Assembly (NCBI GenBank): GCA_910579495.1
Contig: CAJTVD010000003.1
Location: 84,136 to 148,135 of the forward strand
DNA: 64,000 nt
Direction: 5' to 3'
Origin: an uncultured Lachnospiraceae bacterium
GTDB lineage: Bacteria; Bacillota; Clostridia; Lachnospirales; Lachnospiraceae
Shown here: piece by piece, positions 17,962 through 27,063 of the stretch
Position numbering within the stretch: position 1 is the stretch's first letter
How the letters are laid out: each line of letters begins with the position of its first letter
The notes under the pieces: generated by a model
Told to the model about the DNA's origin: nothing
Database searches by the model: none
Seen by the model: the letters and a program-made list of their open reading frames with translations, nothing else
Program-made: the position numbers and the translations under genes

Positions 17962-19542
17962 TCAAAAGTTGATCCGAAGCTCTTCTACCTGGGGGTATAC
18001 CATCTGTCCCAGGCTGCCATTTCTTACATACATAGTCAATGTACCACAGGGTATTTCCTGAAAATCTGACAGGTCAAGGCTCAAATCATAGGCCCAATGC
18101 CTGTCTTTTCTGTTATACATGACCACAATGTCCATATCCGAAAAGCTCTGTTCCTCATAATATTCTTCATCATAGCGGAGGTTGATGTCACATTCCTTAT
18201 TGATAATTTTCCGCTCCTCATCCCAATAATATACATTGTCAAAGCCTTGCAGCTTCAACCAATAATTAATGGTCAGGTTTCCCTCCTCATTTGGCCTAAA
18301 GCAGGCCAAAACATTCGTATCTTCCCCCGCCATTTCCTTAACTGCTTCCAGCATAGCGTTAATACTTTCACCTCTGTACCTGAAATAATCCGCTTCCCTG
18401 AGCATGACTCTGCCATGGGCCGCCAAAAGCAGCAATAATCCCGTAACATATACAAACCTCCGCCTGCCGGATAACGGTTTCCATTTTGTGATTACCAGGA
18501 CAAAGAAAAAAGCATATCCAATAGAGCTGGGAAGCACATAGCGCTCCCCTATCCCGGAACGCCCGAAAATAATAAACTGCGGAAGCAAAAAGGCAGCCGC
18601 CAGCAGCATTTCCCTCCAGAGTTTTTTTAATTCCTCATAATAGGTCAGTAAAATTATACCAAAAAGTACACCGAAGCGTTTAAACCACTTTAAATCCCCT
18701 GCCAGGGACCTGCTGATGGCTTCAATATAAACCCCAATCGGCTCCGAGGCATCCAGCCCTACTGCCCCATAATTGTTAGTCCCAACATAAAATACAATTA
18801 CAAGTACCGGAACCAGAAATATCATTCCCAACGCCAGCAGATACCCAAGCCTTTCCCTTATTGCCAGCCAAAGCTTCCCCCATGTAAGCCCATCTTCCCC
18901 TTTAAGCTGATGATAAAGCACATACAGCATGAGAAATGGCATTAAAATAATAAAGGACTCTTTATAATTGGCCATTGCAGCAAACAATACCAGGCTTGCC
19001 GCCATCCACCTTTTTTTGTGGTAAAGGAGATATCTTAACATACAATATAGCCCAGTAGAAAACAGCGCTGTACACTGGGCTTCCTGGGGGCCGAGCTTCC
19101 ACCACACCGCTGACTGGTACCCTACCATAGAAATCAGGGAAAATAAAAGCGCATAGCATTTTTTTGCACCCATCAGCCTCCCGCTGTAATACAAAAATAC
19201 CAGCGAAACAACAATTTCACTTGCCTTCAAAACAGACAGCGCTTTCAGGTCCACCCCAAAGATATAGCAGCTTAATATCCGCGCCGAGTAGTACAAAGGC
19301 TCATACCGCCACGAAAAATCCGCTTTCACCTTCCCTACGAGAATATCCACTACACTGATATTCTGGTGCTTCATCTGGTAAACCCATTCTAAAAATTCAT
19401 GGTCATCCACAAAATGGAAGCCACTGGACATTGTACCCATGATTACTGTCACACCGAAAACCAGCAAAACGGATAACACCAGTACAGCCAAAAACTCCAC
19501 CCTTGTATCAGTTAATATTTTTGTTTTCCGCTTCGTTTCCAT
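17962..19542 (-). CDS. Polytopic membrane protein, GT-C-like, unknown function
   Basis: The protein (526 residues) has one membrane segment near the N-terminus, then a loop with FHFVDDHEFLEW (paired acidic residues where GT-C enzymes keep catalytic acids), about nine further membrane segments, and a soluble C-terminal tail of about 130 residues rich in aromatic and acidic residues. I do not recognise a named family. It overlaps the preceding DUF6056-like gene by 35 bases and is followed by a fucosyltransferase gene. A lipid-sugar-dependent transferase acting outside the membrane is plausible from topology only. Confidence 0.65.
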   Translation of the reverse strand: METKRKTKILTDTRVEFLAVLVLSVLLVFGVTVIMGTMSSGFHFVDDHEFLEWVYQMKHQNISVVDILVGKVKADFSWRYEPLYYSARILSCYIFGVDLKALSVLKASEIVVSLVFLYYSGRLMGAKKCYALLFSLISMVGYQSAVWWKLGPQEAQCTALFSTGLYCMLRYLLYHKKRWMAASLVLFAAMANYKESFIILMPFLMLYVLYHQLKGEDGLTWGKLWLAIRERLGYLLALGMIFLVPVLVIVFYVGTNNYGAVGLDASEPIGVYIEAISRSLAGDLKWFKRFGVLFGIILLTYYEELKKLWREMLLAAAFLLPQFIIFGRSGIGERYVLPSSIGYAFFFVLVITKWKPLSGRRRFVYVTGLLLLLAAHGRVMLREADYFRYRGESINAMLEAVKEMAGEDTNVLACFRPNEEGNLTINYWLKLQGFDNVYYWDEERKIINKECDINLRYDEEYYEEQSFSDMDIVVMYNRKDRHWAYDLSLDLSDFQEIPCGTLTMYVRNGSLGQMVYPQVEELRINF

Positions 19543-21031
19543 ATTGTTCTTCCCACTCTGTCCTTGATATGGCTATTACGCTGTTTTTTCCATAAAACCT
19601 GCTTGTAACTGTGTTGCTCCAGGCATCCGGGTCTTCTGTTACCGGCATTTGCATTAACGGCCCCTGGGCGTCGTTAATAAAAGGCACCACCGCATCCTCC
19701 ACAGAATCATCCATAAGGATCCTTGTCTGCAGTGCCATCTGCTCTTTATAATCCTCTGCCTGCCCGCTGCGGATATAGGATACGCAGGTATACCATAAGC
19801 TGTCCTTAATGCTTCCCCGGAAAAGAATGCAAAGCAAAAAGCATACCCCGATCCCGGGTATTACCAGATACCTGTGGCTCCAGGAAGAGCAGCCACGCCC
19901 ATGGGTTTTCCCCAAAGCGGCCGCCGCTGCTTTGGCCGCTGTCACCAGCACTGCTGTAAAGAATAACAAAAATACCCAGTAGTTCATATTATAAACACCC
20001 CCGGATACGCCTACCCCTGCGTATGCGGCCGGTGCCTGCATAGCACAATACAGGCAGAAAATACCCGCCAGGAAAAGGGAATCTGCCTTTTTCCCTTTCT
20101 GCTTTTCCATGCCGGCCCATGCCTCGGCAATAAAAAGGAACATCAGAAGAAACAGGACAAATACCAGCGGTTTTTCTAACAGGTAGTTTTTGATATCCAT
20201 AATGCCGCCTGTAAAAGAAGCAGCAACCGCTTTTATTCCCCTTAGAAGTGAAAAGCCAAACTCTTCCCCTCCACGCACCTTGTTTCCCGGTGCCTTCATA
20301 CTAATAGCAAGCCCTGCCAGTTCAGCGGCTACAGGCAACAGCAGGAAAAATACTTTTTTTTCCCTCTTACGGAAAAAGGACCACCCCCCAATTGATACCG
20401 CTATTATCAATGCAAATAACGCTGCCTGGTAATTAGAGCCGCCAAGCAGGGTCATCAGGAGAAAAATGCCAATAAACTGCCATAGCCTGTATTCTTCTGC
20501 ATAACGCAGTAATAAAACCGCCAAAACAAGGCACATTGCATAGGGAAGCGTATAATGGACCGTGCCGTTATACCAGAACAGCGCTGATTTAAAGCTTGGC
20601 GTAAAGAGAAGCGTGTTTAAGCAAAACAAAACTGTTATGATCAGCCGGTTCCACAAAGGAAAGTGCAGCCTGCGGCAGAAAATTTCATGGAACAGGCATA
20701 CTATGCCCCCCAATAAGAAAGCGGACATCAGAAAAACAGTTACAACATAGCCATGCTCGCTAAAAACCTCTGGCTGAAGGGCAAACAGAAAAACGCTCAG
20801 CCAAGTCCCCTGCCAGCTGCCATAAACATCCCTCACTTCTTTTCCGGCCGCCCCAAGCACCTGAAACAGGGAGTGGCTCTCTTTCCATGCCATCCTTGTC
20901 AGCGCCCCATATCCATAGTCATCTCCCGATGCCCTGTTATAAAAGGACAAATAGAATATGGGAAGCATAACCACCAGAAACAAACAAATTATGATAAGGG
21001 AAATCATTTTTGTAGAAAAAAGCCTTTTCAT
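19508..21031 (-). CDS. DUF6056-like polytopic membrane protein
   Basis: Start chosen at 21031 (MKRLFSTKMI), with AAGGA eight bases upstream and an ATGA overlap with the preceding hydrolase gene; the open frame extends 50 codons further but overlaps that gene. The 507-residue protein has about 11 hydrophobic segments. The first external loop contains RASGDDYGYGALTRMAW, and a central part has WYNGTVHYTLPYA and GGSNYQAAL. The GDDY loop plus 'GT.HY..P' block is what I associate with DUF6056 proteins in glycan loci. A GT-C-type or polymerase-like role is inferred. Confidence 0.72.
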   Translation of the reverse strand: MKRLFSTKMISLIIICLFLVVMLPIFYLSFYNRASGDDYGYGALTRMAWKESHSLFQVLGAAGKEVRDVYGSWQGTWLSVFLFALQPEVFSEHGYVVTVFLMSAFLLGGIVCLFHEIFCRRLHFPLWNRLIITVLFCLNTLLFTPSFKSALFWYNGTVHYTLPYAMCLVLAVLLLRYAEEYRLWQFIGIFLLMTLLGGSNYQAALFALIIAVSIGGWSFFRKREKKVFFLLLPVAAELAGLAISMKAPGNKVRGGEEFGFSLLRGIKAVAASFTGGIMDIKNYLLEKPLVFVLFLLMFLFIAEAWAGMEKQKGKKADSLFLAGIFCLYCAMQAPAAYAGVGVSGGVYNMNYWVFLLFFTAVLVTAAKAAAAALGKTHGRGCSSWSHRYLVIPGIGVCFLLCILFRGSIKDSLWYTCVSYIRSGQAEDYKEQMALQTRILMDDSVEDAVVPFINDAQGPLMQMPVTEDPDAWSNTVTSRFYGKNSVIAISRTEWEEQYGNEAENKNIN

Positions 21032-22092
21032 CCGTTTTCCTTCCCATCCTCCGTCATCACAAACAGCGACAGCGCCATCCCCAAAGACCAGGGATATGCC
21101 CCATAAACCTGGGGATACTGGGAAAATCCCTGGCATTCCGCCAGGCACTGGCCCAGCTTTCCCTCCGTTACCATGCCCCACAGTGCCTGCCTGCCCCGCA
21201 TCATGCGTGACTTATGGATACCGATGAGCACCTTAGTTTCCAGCGAGCGGGCGATAGCATAGAGAATCATAGCGGTAGCGGAGGTGTCCACAGGCCCCTC
21301 CCTGGCCTCCAGCTGCCAGGTGTAAAGCCCGTTTTCCAGCTGGTAAGCCTCTACCTTGTCCACCAGCCGCCTGTAAGACTGTTTTAACACATCAAAATCC
21401 GGCCTTCCGGAATCCATACAGGCAAGGCTCTCCGCCATGCCAACCATCAGCCAGCCTACAGCCCTGCCCCAGCCAATGATGCCGTATTTGACACCGCTTT
21501 CATAATGGTAGCCGTGATAGGGGAGCCCTGTTTTGTAATCCATGCCAAAGTCAATAAAATTCTGTATCTGCACCACCGCCAGGTTTATGGCTTCCTGTTT
21601 TTCATAAAGACTGCCATACTGGCACAAAAAGGGGCAGGCCAGGCCAATAGCGTCAGCAAAAATATACTGGTTTTCCTGGCTGGCACGGTAGCAAAGGCTC
21701 CCCGCCCCGTCAGTCCTGTGGCGGAAAAGGTATTGTGCCATCAGCTCCGCACCCTGCTTGTATTTTTCCTCCCCGGTGGCCTGGTGCAGCCCCATCAGCG
21801 CCATACCGCTGAAAGCGTCATCCAGGTAATACATGGGACACCCCTTTTTCATCCACCTGTCAAAGTATGCTTTCAGGGCATCCAGCGCCGCCCCGGCTTC
21901 CCCGGAATTTTTATGCCCCATATAATAATCCATAAGCCCTTTGGCAAGAATGCCGTTGGGCCAGTTTATCCTGTCAGGAGGCTCTACTGCCCTCCCTGCC
22001 AGCTTCTTTATGGTTCTCTTTATATAATAGCCTGCGTCTCTTTCAGGATATCTGAGAAGCTCCCGGCTTGCCTCCTTCACCATTTCCAGCAT
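21028..22092 (-). CDS. Glycoside hydrolase family 88/105-like protein
   Basis: The ATG at 22092 (MLEMVKEASREL) has GGAGGGG upstream and is preferred over a TTG at 22113. The 354-residue protein has the alpha/alpha-barrel pattern of unsaturated glucuronyl/rhamnogalacturonyl hydrolases: NWPNGILAKGLMDYY, LDDAFSGMALMGLHQATGEEKY, and YGIIGWGRAVGWLMVGMAE, equivalent to the 'WGRGNGW' block of GH88/GH105. There is no signal peptide, so it should be cytosolic. These enzymes normally act on products of polysaccharide lyases; no lyase is present. Its place inside a biosynthetic operon, next to the Wzx gene, is odd and may reflect a turnover or editing role. Confidence 0.82.
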   Translation of the reverse strand: MLEMVKEASRELLRYPERDAGYYIKRTIKKLAGRAVEPPDRINWPNGILAKGLMDYYMGHKNSGEAGAALDALKAYFDRWMKKGCPMYYLDDAFSGMALMGLHQATGEEKYKQGAELMAQYLFRHRTDGAGSLCYRASQENQYIFADAIGLACPFLCQYGSLYEKQEAINLAVVQIQNFIDFGMDYKTGLPYHGYHYESGVKYGIIGWGRAVGWLMVGMAESLACMDSGRPDFDVLKQSYRRLVDKVEAYQLENGLYTWQLEAREGPVDTSATAMILYAIARSLETKVLIGIHKSRMMRGRQALWGMVTEGKLGQCLAECQGFSQYPQVYGAYPWSLGMALSLFVMTEDGKENG

Positions 22093-22158
22093 TGTCCTGT
22101 CCCCTCCGCCCAAAACATGTATGGGGAACTCCTCCCCTTTCCATGCTGCTCTTCAGTT

Positions 22159-23679
22159 TTAGTTTCTCCTGTTCTTTACAATTCCCCATAAGTACCCAAA
22201 TTCCTCCGTCCTGCCAAAAAGCAGGAGGAAAAAGCTGTTAAACACCAGGCAGATGGCCAGGAACATTACCCCAAAGGAAAACACCGTCACTTCCCCCATC
22301 ACTGCTTCCTTCACTGCCGCCAGGATGCCAAAGGCCGCTGCCACTGCCAGGGTATATTTGAGGGAATCCCGGAAATATTCCCCCACAGGGCGTTCCAGGA
22401 TCACCCGGTAGATGATCACCGGCTTGGTCACATTGGCGATCAGCCCTGATACAATGGTCCCCACATAGACCCCCGCCAGCCCAATCCTCTGCACAAGCAC
22501 GATGGACACCACCAGATTCACCACTCCCTGTATCAGCGCCAGATACTTGTCCTGTTCAAAGACCCCTGCCGCTGTTTTAAAATTGGATAATACAATTCTA
22601 TCACCTTTGAAATAATAATCAATCAAAATACACATAACAACGGAAAATGCAAGGGTTTTTTTGCCATCTCCCAGCCAGAGCTGTACAAAGGGCGTCAGCA
22701 GAAGGGAAAATCCCACTGCCGTAAAGCCGTAAATCCAGCAGGCGGCAAAGCGGTACACCTTAAAGATCTGGTATTGCTTCTGCCTGGTTCCCGTAGCGAA
22801 CAGATTGCCAAAGCTTGAAAGCGCCGAATTAAAGAAAATATTTACCACATTGGCAATAGAGTTGATCACCAGATTATAATTGTCCACAAAGCCGCTTAAG
22901 GTGATGTTGATAAAGCCGGAAATGATCATGCTGTCCGTCTGCAGCCTTGCCACATCCCCCACCTTATGGAACACCAGGGCTTTGGTCTTGGTAATGATCT
23001 CACGGGTCTCTTCTTTGGAAAGCTTCCCTGCGTCCTTATCCCTCAGATAAGGATACCTGCGGTTTAAATAACTGCCCACAAAAAACTTCTGGGCCAGTTC
23101 CACCCCCGCCGCCGCCAACAGGTAAATGTAATAATTGCCTGTAAGGAGTATCACAGCGATCTGCAGCGCCACCGTGACCATCTTGGTGACTGTAAGAATA
23201 TTGGTCTGGATGTAGTTTTTCTGCTCTGCATTTACCAGGCTGTACTTATAGGCCACAAAATAAGTACTCACAGTATTAAACAGGAAGATAAAATAATACA
23301 GGGTCAGATCCCTTACGCTTACCCCCTCCGGCTGCTTCACCAGGTAAGGCAAAAAGGGAGAGATCCCCACGCCGGTCACCGCCACCACAATACCAATCAC
23401 CCGGTATGCCTTTTTGTACAAAAGCATATAGGCTTTTATCTTACTGATGTTCCCCTGTGCCACCGGCTTATACAGGCTGTAGTTTAAGGCCGTGCCAATG
23501 CCCAGCTCCGCCATGGAGAGCACTGACAAAAGGCTGGTATAAAGGCCGTTGACCCCGTTTAAGGTATCTCCCAGATGGGCGATAAAAATGGTCCTCAGCA
23601 CAAAATTCAGAAGCTGGGTGGCCAAATTCCCGATCTGCCCGAAGGCAATGTTTTTTACTGCCGACTGAACTCTTCCCAT
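22159..23679 (-). CDS. Polysaccharide flippase, Wzx/PST type (MOP superfamily)
   Basis: A 506-residue protein with about 12-14 hydrophobic segments. The N-terminus AVKNIAFGQIGNLATQLLNFVLRTIFIAHLG and the following GVNGLYTSLLSVLSMAELGIGTALNYSLY form the two-helix signature of oligosaccharide flippases. It moves undecaprenyl-pyrophosphate-linked repeat units across the membrane for Wzy-dependent polymerisation. ATG start overlaps the upstream pyruvyltransferase-like gene by 25 bases. Along with the two Wzy-like genes and the WbaP-like enzyme it completes a Wzx/Wzy pathway in this operon. Confidence 0.9.
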   Translation of the reverse strand: MGRVQSAVKNIAFGQIGNLATQLLNFVLRTIFIAHLGDTLNGVNGLYTSLLSVLSMAELGIGTALNYSLYKPVAQGNISKIKAYMLLYKKAYRVIGIVVAVTGVGISPFLPYLVKQPEGVSVRDLTLYYFIFLFNTVSTYFVAYKYSLVNAEQKNYIQTNILTVTKMVTVALQIAVILLTGNYYIYLLAAAGVELAQKFFVGSYLNRRYPYLRDKDAGKLSKEETREIITKTKALVFHKVGDVARLQTDSMIISGFINITLSGFVDNYNLVINSIANVVNIFFNSALSSFGNLFATGTRQKQYQIFKVYRFAACWIYGFTAVGFSLLLTPFVQLWLGDGKKTLAFSVVMCILIDYYFKGDRIVLSNFKTAAGVFEQDKYLALIQGVVNLVVSIVLVQRIGLAGVYVGTIVSGLIANVTKPVIIYRVILERPVGEYFRDSLKYTLAVAAAFGILAAVKEAVMGEVTVFSFGVMFLAICLVFNSFFLLLFGRTEEFGYLWGIVKNRRN

Positions 23680-24857
23680 AACCTGTCTACTTCTTTCCCT
23701 GTTAAAAGCGCCTTTTTCTGATAATCCGGCATGATTTTTTCCAGATGCTGCCTGATTTCCCCCTCATGGGCCATGAGCCACAAAAAGCCCTGGGTAAGGT
23801 CTTCCGGCTTTTCAAGGCCCTGCACAGGGACCACATAATTTTCCCATGTACCGAACAGATCCCTGGCAATGCCCCTGGCCTTTACAGAATAGCCCACTAC
23901 CAGTGTGGGGACCAGGGAAGAATAGGCCGCAATGGTGGCATGGGTCCTGGCCCCTACAAAGAACCGGCACCGGCCAATATAGCCTTTTAGTTCCTGGCAG
24001 GTCCCGTCCCCGATCTCCACCACCCTTCCCGTTTCTTTAAAGATCTCGTGAAGCTGGTGGAGGGGTCTTCTGTCATCATTGTTTGGCCAGACCACATGGG
24101 GAATTAGGGCCACCTGCATATCTGTATAGTCAATGATATACTGGATCAGTTCCTGATAGTTTTCCAGTGCCAGCCCCTCCTGGCTCTCTTTCTCCTGCAC
24201 CATAGGGCTTACATTGACCCCCACCGTGTTCCCTTCCGCAAACCCCTCCGGCAGGGGAAGCTCCCTGGGGGAAAGGGTAAAAGCCGGGTCCGGGTAACAG
24301 CAAAGGACCGGCACCGGCCGCCCCGCCCCTTTCCCTTCAAAGGCTTCCCGGAGAGCCCGGTAAGTAATACTCTCCCTTGCAATAATGGTGTGGTATCCTG
24401 ACAGGTCCGACAGGATCCCCCCATCCGCCATAAGGGACGGCTCTATGGAACAGCCTGCCAGCACTGTCCTTGTCCCTGTGTGGTTGAAGGCAGCGTTGGC
24501 AAGCCTTAAGTCGCTTAACATACTTTCGTAGCAATAATTATCGCCGCCGATGGAAACCGCAAGAGGCGCCCTCCCTCCCCGGAAAACTTCATGATATCTG
24601 TAACGGATAAAACTCTCCCCATCCCCTGTAAGCTTCCGGTAAGCATAATATAACAGATGGGCCAGCTTATGCCCCTTAAAACTGCGCTCCTGGATAACGG
24701 CACACAGCTCCCCCAGGGAATACCTCTCATCCTCCCCGCCCCGGTAGCTTACCAGCGCCGCCTGTTCCTTTATCATATGGCAGAGGCTGTTTACAATGGC
24801 TTCACAGCCATGATTGCCGCTGCCTGCATGCATGTACATAATCAACCTGTCGTCCAA
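23655..24857 (-). CDS. Polysaccharide pyruvyl transferase family protein
   Basis: The chain has YMHAGSGNHGCEAIVNSL near the N-terminus (the 'N.GDEA' type block of the family), AVSIGGDNYCYES, VGVNVSP and a C-terminal FFVGARTHATIAAYSSLVPTLVVGYSVKARGI, which is the conserved RxHA block. Members (CsaB, WcaK, PssM) add pyruvate ketals from PEP to sugars. Best start is a TTG at 24857 with AAGGAG five bases away; the open frame goes further upstream to 24902 and an ATG lies at 24839. It overlaps the flippase gene. Whether it transfers pyruvate or another group is not determined. Confidence 0.85.
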   Translation of the reverse strand: MDDRLIMYMHAGSGNHGCEAIVNSLCHMIKEQAALVSYRGGEDERYSLGELCAVIQERSFKGHKLAHLLYYAYRKLTGDGESFIRYRYHEVFRGGRAPLAVSIGGDNYCYESMLSDLRLANAAFNHTGTRTVLAGCSIEPSLMADGGILSDLSGYHTIIARESITYRALREAFEGKGAGRPVPVLCCYPDPAFTLSPRELPLPEGFAEGNTVGVNVSPMVQEKESQEGLALENYQELIQYIIDYTDMQVALIPHVVWPNNDDRRPLHQLHEIFKETGRVVEIGDGTCQELKGYIGRCRFFVGARTHATIAAYSSLVPTLVVGYSVKARGIARDLFGTWENYVVPVQGLEKPEDLTQGFLWLMAHEGEIRQHLEKIMPDYQKKALLTGKEVDRLWEEFSRQ

Positions 24858-24888
24858 AACGTCTCCTTCTTTCCTGCCCCTTGGCCTT

Positions 24889-25944
24889 TCAACCCTTTCC
24901 AAGTTTTAACAGATGGTACAGCCATAAATACACCCCGGGGGCTGCGGCAAAAAGCTTTGTTTTCACCTGATAGCCCCGGGAAAGCCTTTCATAAGCCCCG
25001 GGGGTACCCAGTTCCTTTCTTATTTTGTCCCGGCAGATACAGATATACTCCCTGCACCCCTTTCTTTCCTTTGAAGAAAGAAGGGCGAGTTTTCCCGCTG
25101 TAAGCATAATAGACATCATAAGGATCGCCGTTGCCTGGGCGGAAAGCCCCTCTGCCTGTCCCCCGCACCGGGAGGGCGCCCTTCCCGCAATCTCTTCCCT
25201 GGCGATCTCCCAGCAGGTAATCTGGTCCATATATCCGGGCTGGAATTCCCTGTTCATGGCTCCCTGGGGATTGCGGAAATACCCATAGCCCGGATAGCCG
25301 CACTCAGCAATGCGCCTGATACCGGGCAGCAGGTCCACCAGGAAGAGCATATCCTCCCCAATGGTAAGCCCCTGGCGGAACCGCAGGGATCCAATGGCCA
25401 GGCGGCTGTACAGCTTGCTCCAGCAGCGGCTGTTTCCCTTTAAGATCCCTTCCTCCAGAAACTCCTGGGCTGTATAGACCCTCCTTTTTTGGGTCCACGC
25501 CTGCACTCTGCCCGCTTCCTGCTCCCTGCCTGCTGCCTCTTCAAAGTCCGCTTCCTGCTGCCAGGGGAAAAAGCCGCACCCGGCGACCTCACAGCCCGTC
25601 TCCTGGATACATTGGTACAAGACAGCAAGGGTATCCGGCAGCAGCCGGTCATCTGCATCCACAAAAGTGACAAAAGCACCTGACGCCGCCGCCAGGCCTG
25701 CATTCCGCGCCGCCGAGACCCCTTCGTCGCCCAGGGCAAGCACCTGGATATTCCCATAAGCCCGGGCCAGCCTTACACAAATCTCCCCGGTGCCGTCTGT
25801 GGAACCGTCATCTACAATAATGACCTCCAGGCGGGGATAGGTCTGCCCTTCAATGGTACTTATGCATTTTTCGATATACCCCCGCCCATTATACACAGGC
25901 ACCACCACACTGATCAGGGGATGCTCCTTATTTTGCAGATCCAA
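24889..25944 (-). CDS. GT2 family glycosyltransferase
   Basis: Typical GT-A/GT2 start region: PLISVVVPVYNGRGYIEKCISTI, then VIIVDDGSTDGTGEI, NAGLAAASGAFVTFVDADDR (DXD at VDADD). The C-terminal half is less conserved. I choose the TTG at 25944 because AAAGGAG lies eight bases upstream; an in-frame ATG at 25986 has a poorly spaced site and overlaps the previous gene. Inverting transferase using a nucleotide sugar in the cytosol; specificity unknown. Confidence 0.88.
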   Translation of the reverse strand: MDLQNKEHPLISVVVPVYNGRGYIEKCISTIEGQTYPRLEVIIVDDGSTDGTGEICVRLARAYGNIQVLALGDEGVSAARNAGLAAASGAFVTFVDADDRLLPDTLAVLYQCIQETGCEVAGCGFFPWQQEADFEEAAGREQEAGRVQAWTQKRRVYTAQEFLEEGILKGNSRCWSKLYSRLAIGSLRFRQGLTIGEDMLFLVDLLPGIRRIAECGYPGYGYFRNPQGAMNREFQPGYMDQITCWEIAREEIAGRAPSRCGGQAEGLSAQATAILMMSIMLTAGKLALLSSKERKGCREYICICRDKIRKELGTPGAYERLSRGYQVKTKLFAAAPGVYLWLYHLLKLGKG

Positions 25945-25969
25945 CCTGGGTACTCCTTTCCTGCCCTGT

Positions 25970-27016
25970 CTATGCTTGCTTCCCATGCCCTTTATAATAA
26001 ACCACCATGGCCAGCCGCAGCAGCAGCAGATTCATGATATTGGGATGTTTCATGGCCATATAAAGCAAACGGTTACTCTTCTCACTGACCTGCACCGGCG
26101 TATTACGGATCAGCCGCCTGGTCTCATGGTCTAGGCAGACCTTCCTGATATTTTCCATATACCCCCGCCGGTTCCCCCTTGCTTCATTTTTCAGCACCAG
26201 CATCAGCATGAAAATATGCTCCTGGTCCGCCTTTTTCTGCATGCTTTCCAGGGTTTTACCATCAAATTTGTCCTCCAGAATCCTCAAAATAATTCCCCGG
26301 AGCCTTTTGATATTCTCCCATAACAAGCTGTCATACCCATGGCTCATGGAGTCAGCCACATAAAGATAATGATAATAGGCTTTATGCTCCATAATTACAA
26401 GCCTCTCACAGTCAATCAGCGCCGGAAGCATCACTGTAATATCTTCCCCCATCCTGATGGAAGGGTGGGCGTACTGGCAGTTATCCTCAATCAGCCCCCG
26501 GGCAATCAATTTCATACAGCGGGATATGGCCACATACCTGGATTCCCTGCCCAGCAGGTTGGGGATCACTTCCCCCTCCATCTCCTTCCGGCCATACTCC
26601 CCTGGCGGTAATTGCTGCCAGACATATTTCCTGCTGCCATTTCCCCGTTCAATTACATAATCACTTGCAATGATTTCCCTGGGGTTCCCGGAAAGGCAGG
26701 CTGCCATCTCCTCTATCATATTGGTATCCACCCAGTCATCGCTGTCCACAAAACACAGATAATCCCCTGTACTTTCCTTCACGCCCCTCTTCCAGGCAGA
26801 AACCAGGCCGCCGTTTTCCTTATGGATTACCCGAACCCTGCAATCCCTTTGGGCCAATGTGTCACAAAGCTCCCCACTGCCATCCTTTGAGCCGTCGTCC
26901 ACCAAGATTATTTCCAGATTATCATAATGCTGGCCGGTTAATGCACCTGCACAGCGGCCCAAATATTTCTTTGTATTGTAAACAGACACAATAATACTGA
27001 CCCTATAATTATCCAT
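25970..27016 (-). CDS. GT2 family glycosyltransferase
   Basis: The ATG at 27016 (MDNYRVSIIVSVYN) gives the normal GT2 N-terminus; another ATG lies 24 bases upstream. Motifs: LEIILVDDGSKDGSGELCD, NGGLVSAWKRGVKESTGDYLC and FVDSDDWVD (DXD). The protein is about 348 residues with a helical C-terminal tail typical of capsule GT2 enzymes. It is followed without gap by another GT2, and preceded by a GT4, so the three likely add consecutive sugars. Confidence 0.9.
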   Translation of the reverse strand: MDNYRVSIIVSVYNTKKYLGRCAGALTGQHYDNLEIILVDDGSKDGSGELCDTLAQRDCRVRVIHKENGGLVSAWKRGVKESTGDYLCFVDSDDWVDTNMIEEMAACLSGNPREIIASDYVIERGNGSRKYVWQQLPPGEYGRKEMEGEVIPNLLGRESRYVAISRCMKLIARGLIEDNCQYAHPSIRMGEDITVMLPALIDCERLVIMEHKAYYHYLYVADSMSHGYDSLLWENIKRLRGIILRILEDKFDGKTLESMQKKADQEHIFMLMLVLKNEARGNRRGYMENIRKVCLDHETRRLIRNTPVQVSEKSNRLLYMAMKHPNIMNLLLLRLAMVVYYKGHGKQA

Positions 27017-27063
27017 AAATACCCTACCCCCCGATATCATTTTCCTGCTTGTGCCAGGAATTG

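Noticed and set aside
21032..21181. 50-codon extension of the DUF6056-like protein
   Set aside because: It overlaps the GH88/105 gene in another frame, is Gly/Pro-rich with no family match, and a ribosome site precedes the ATG at 21031.
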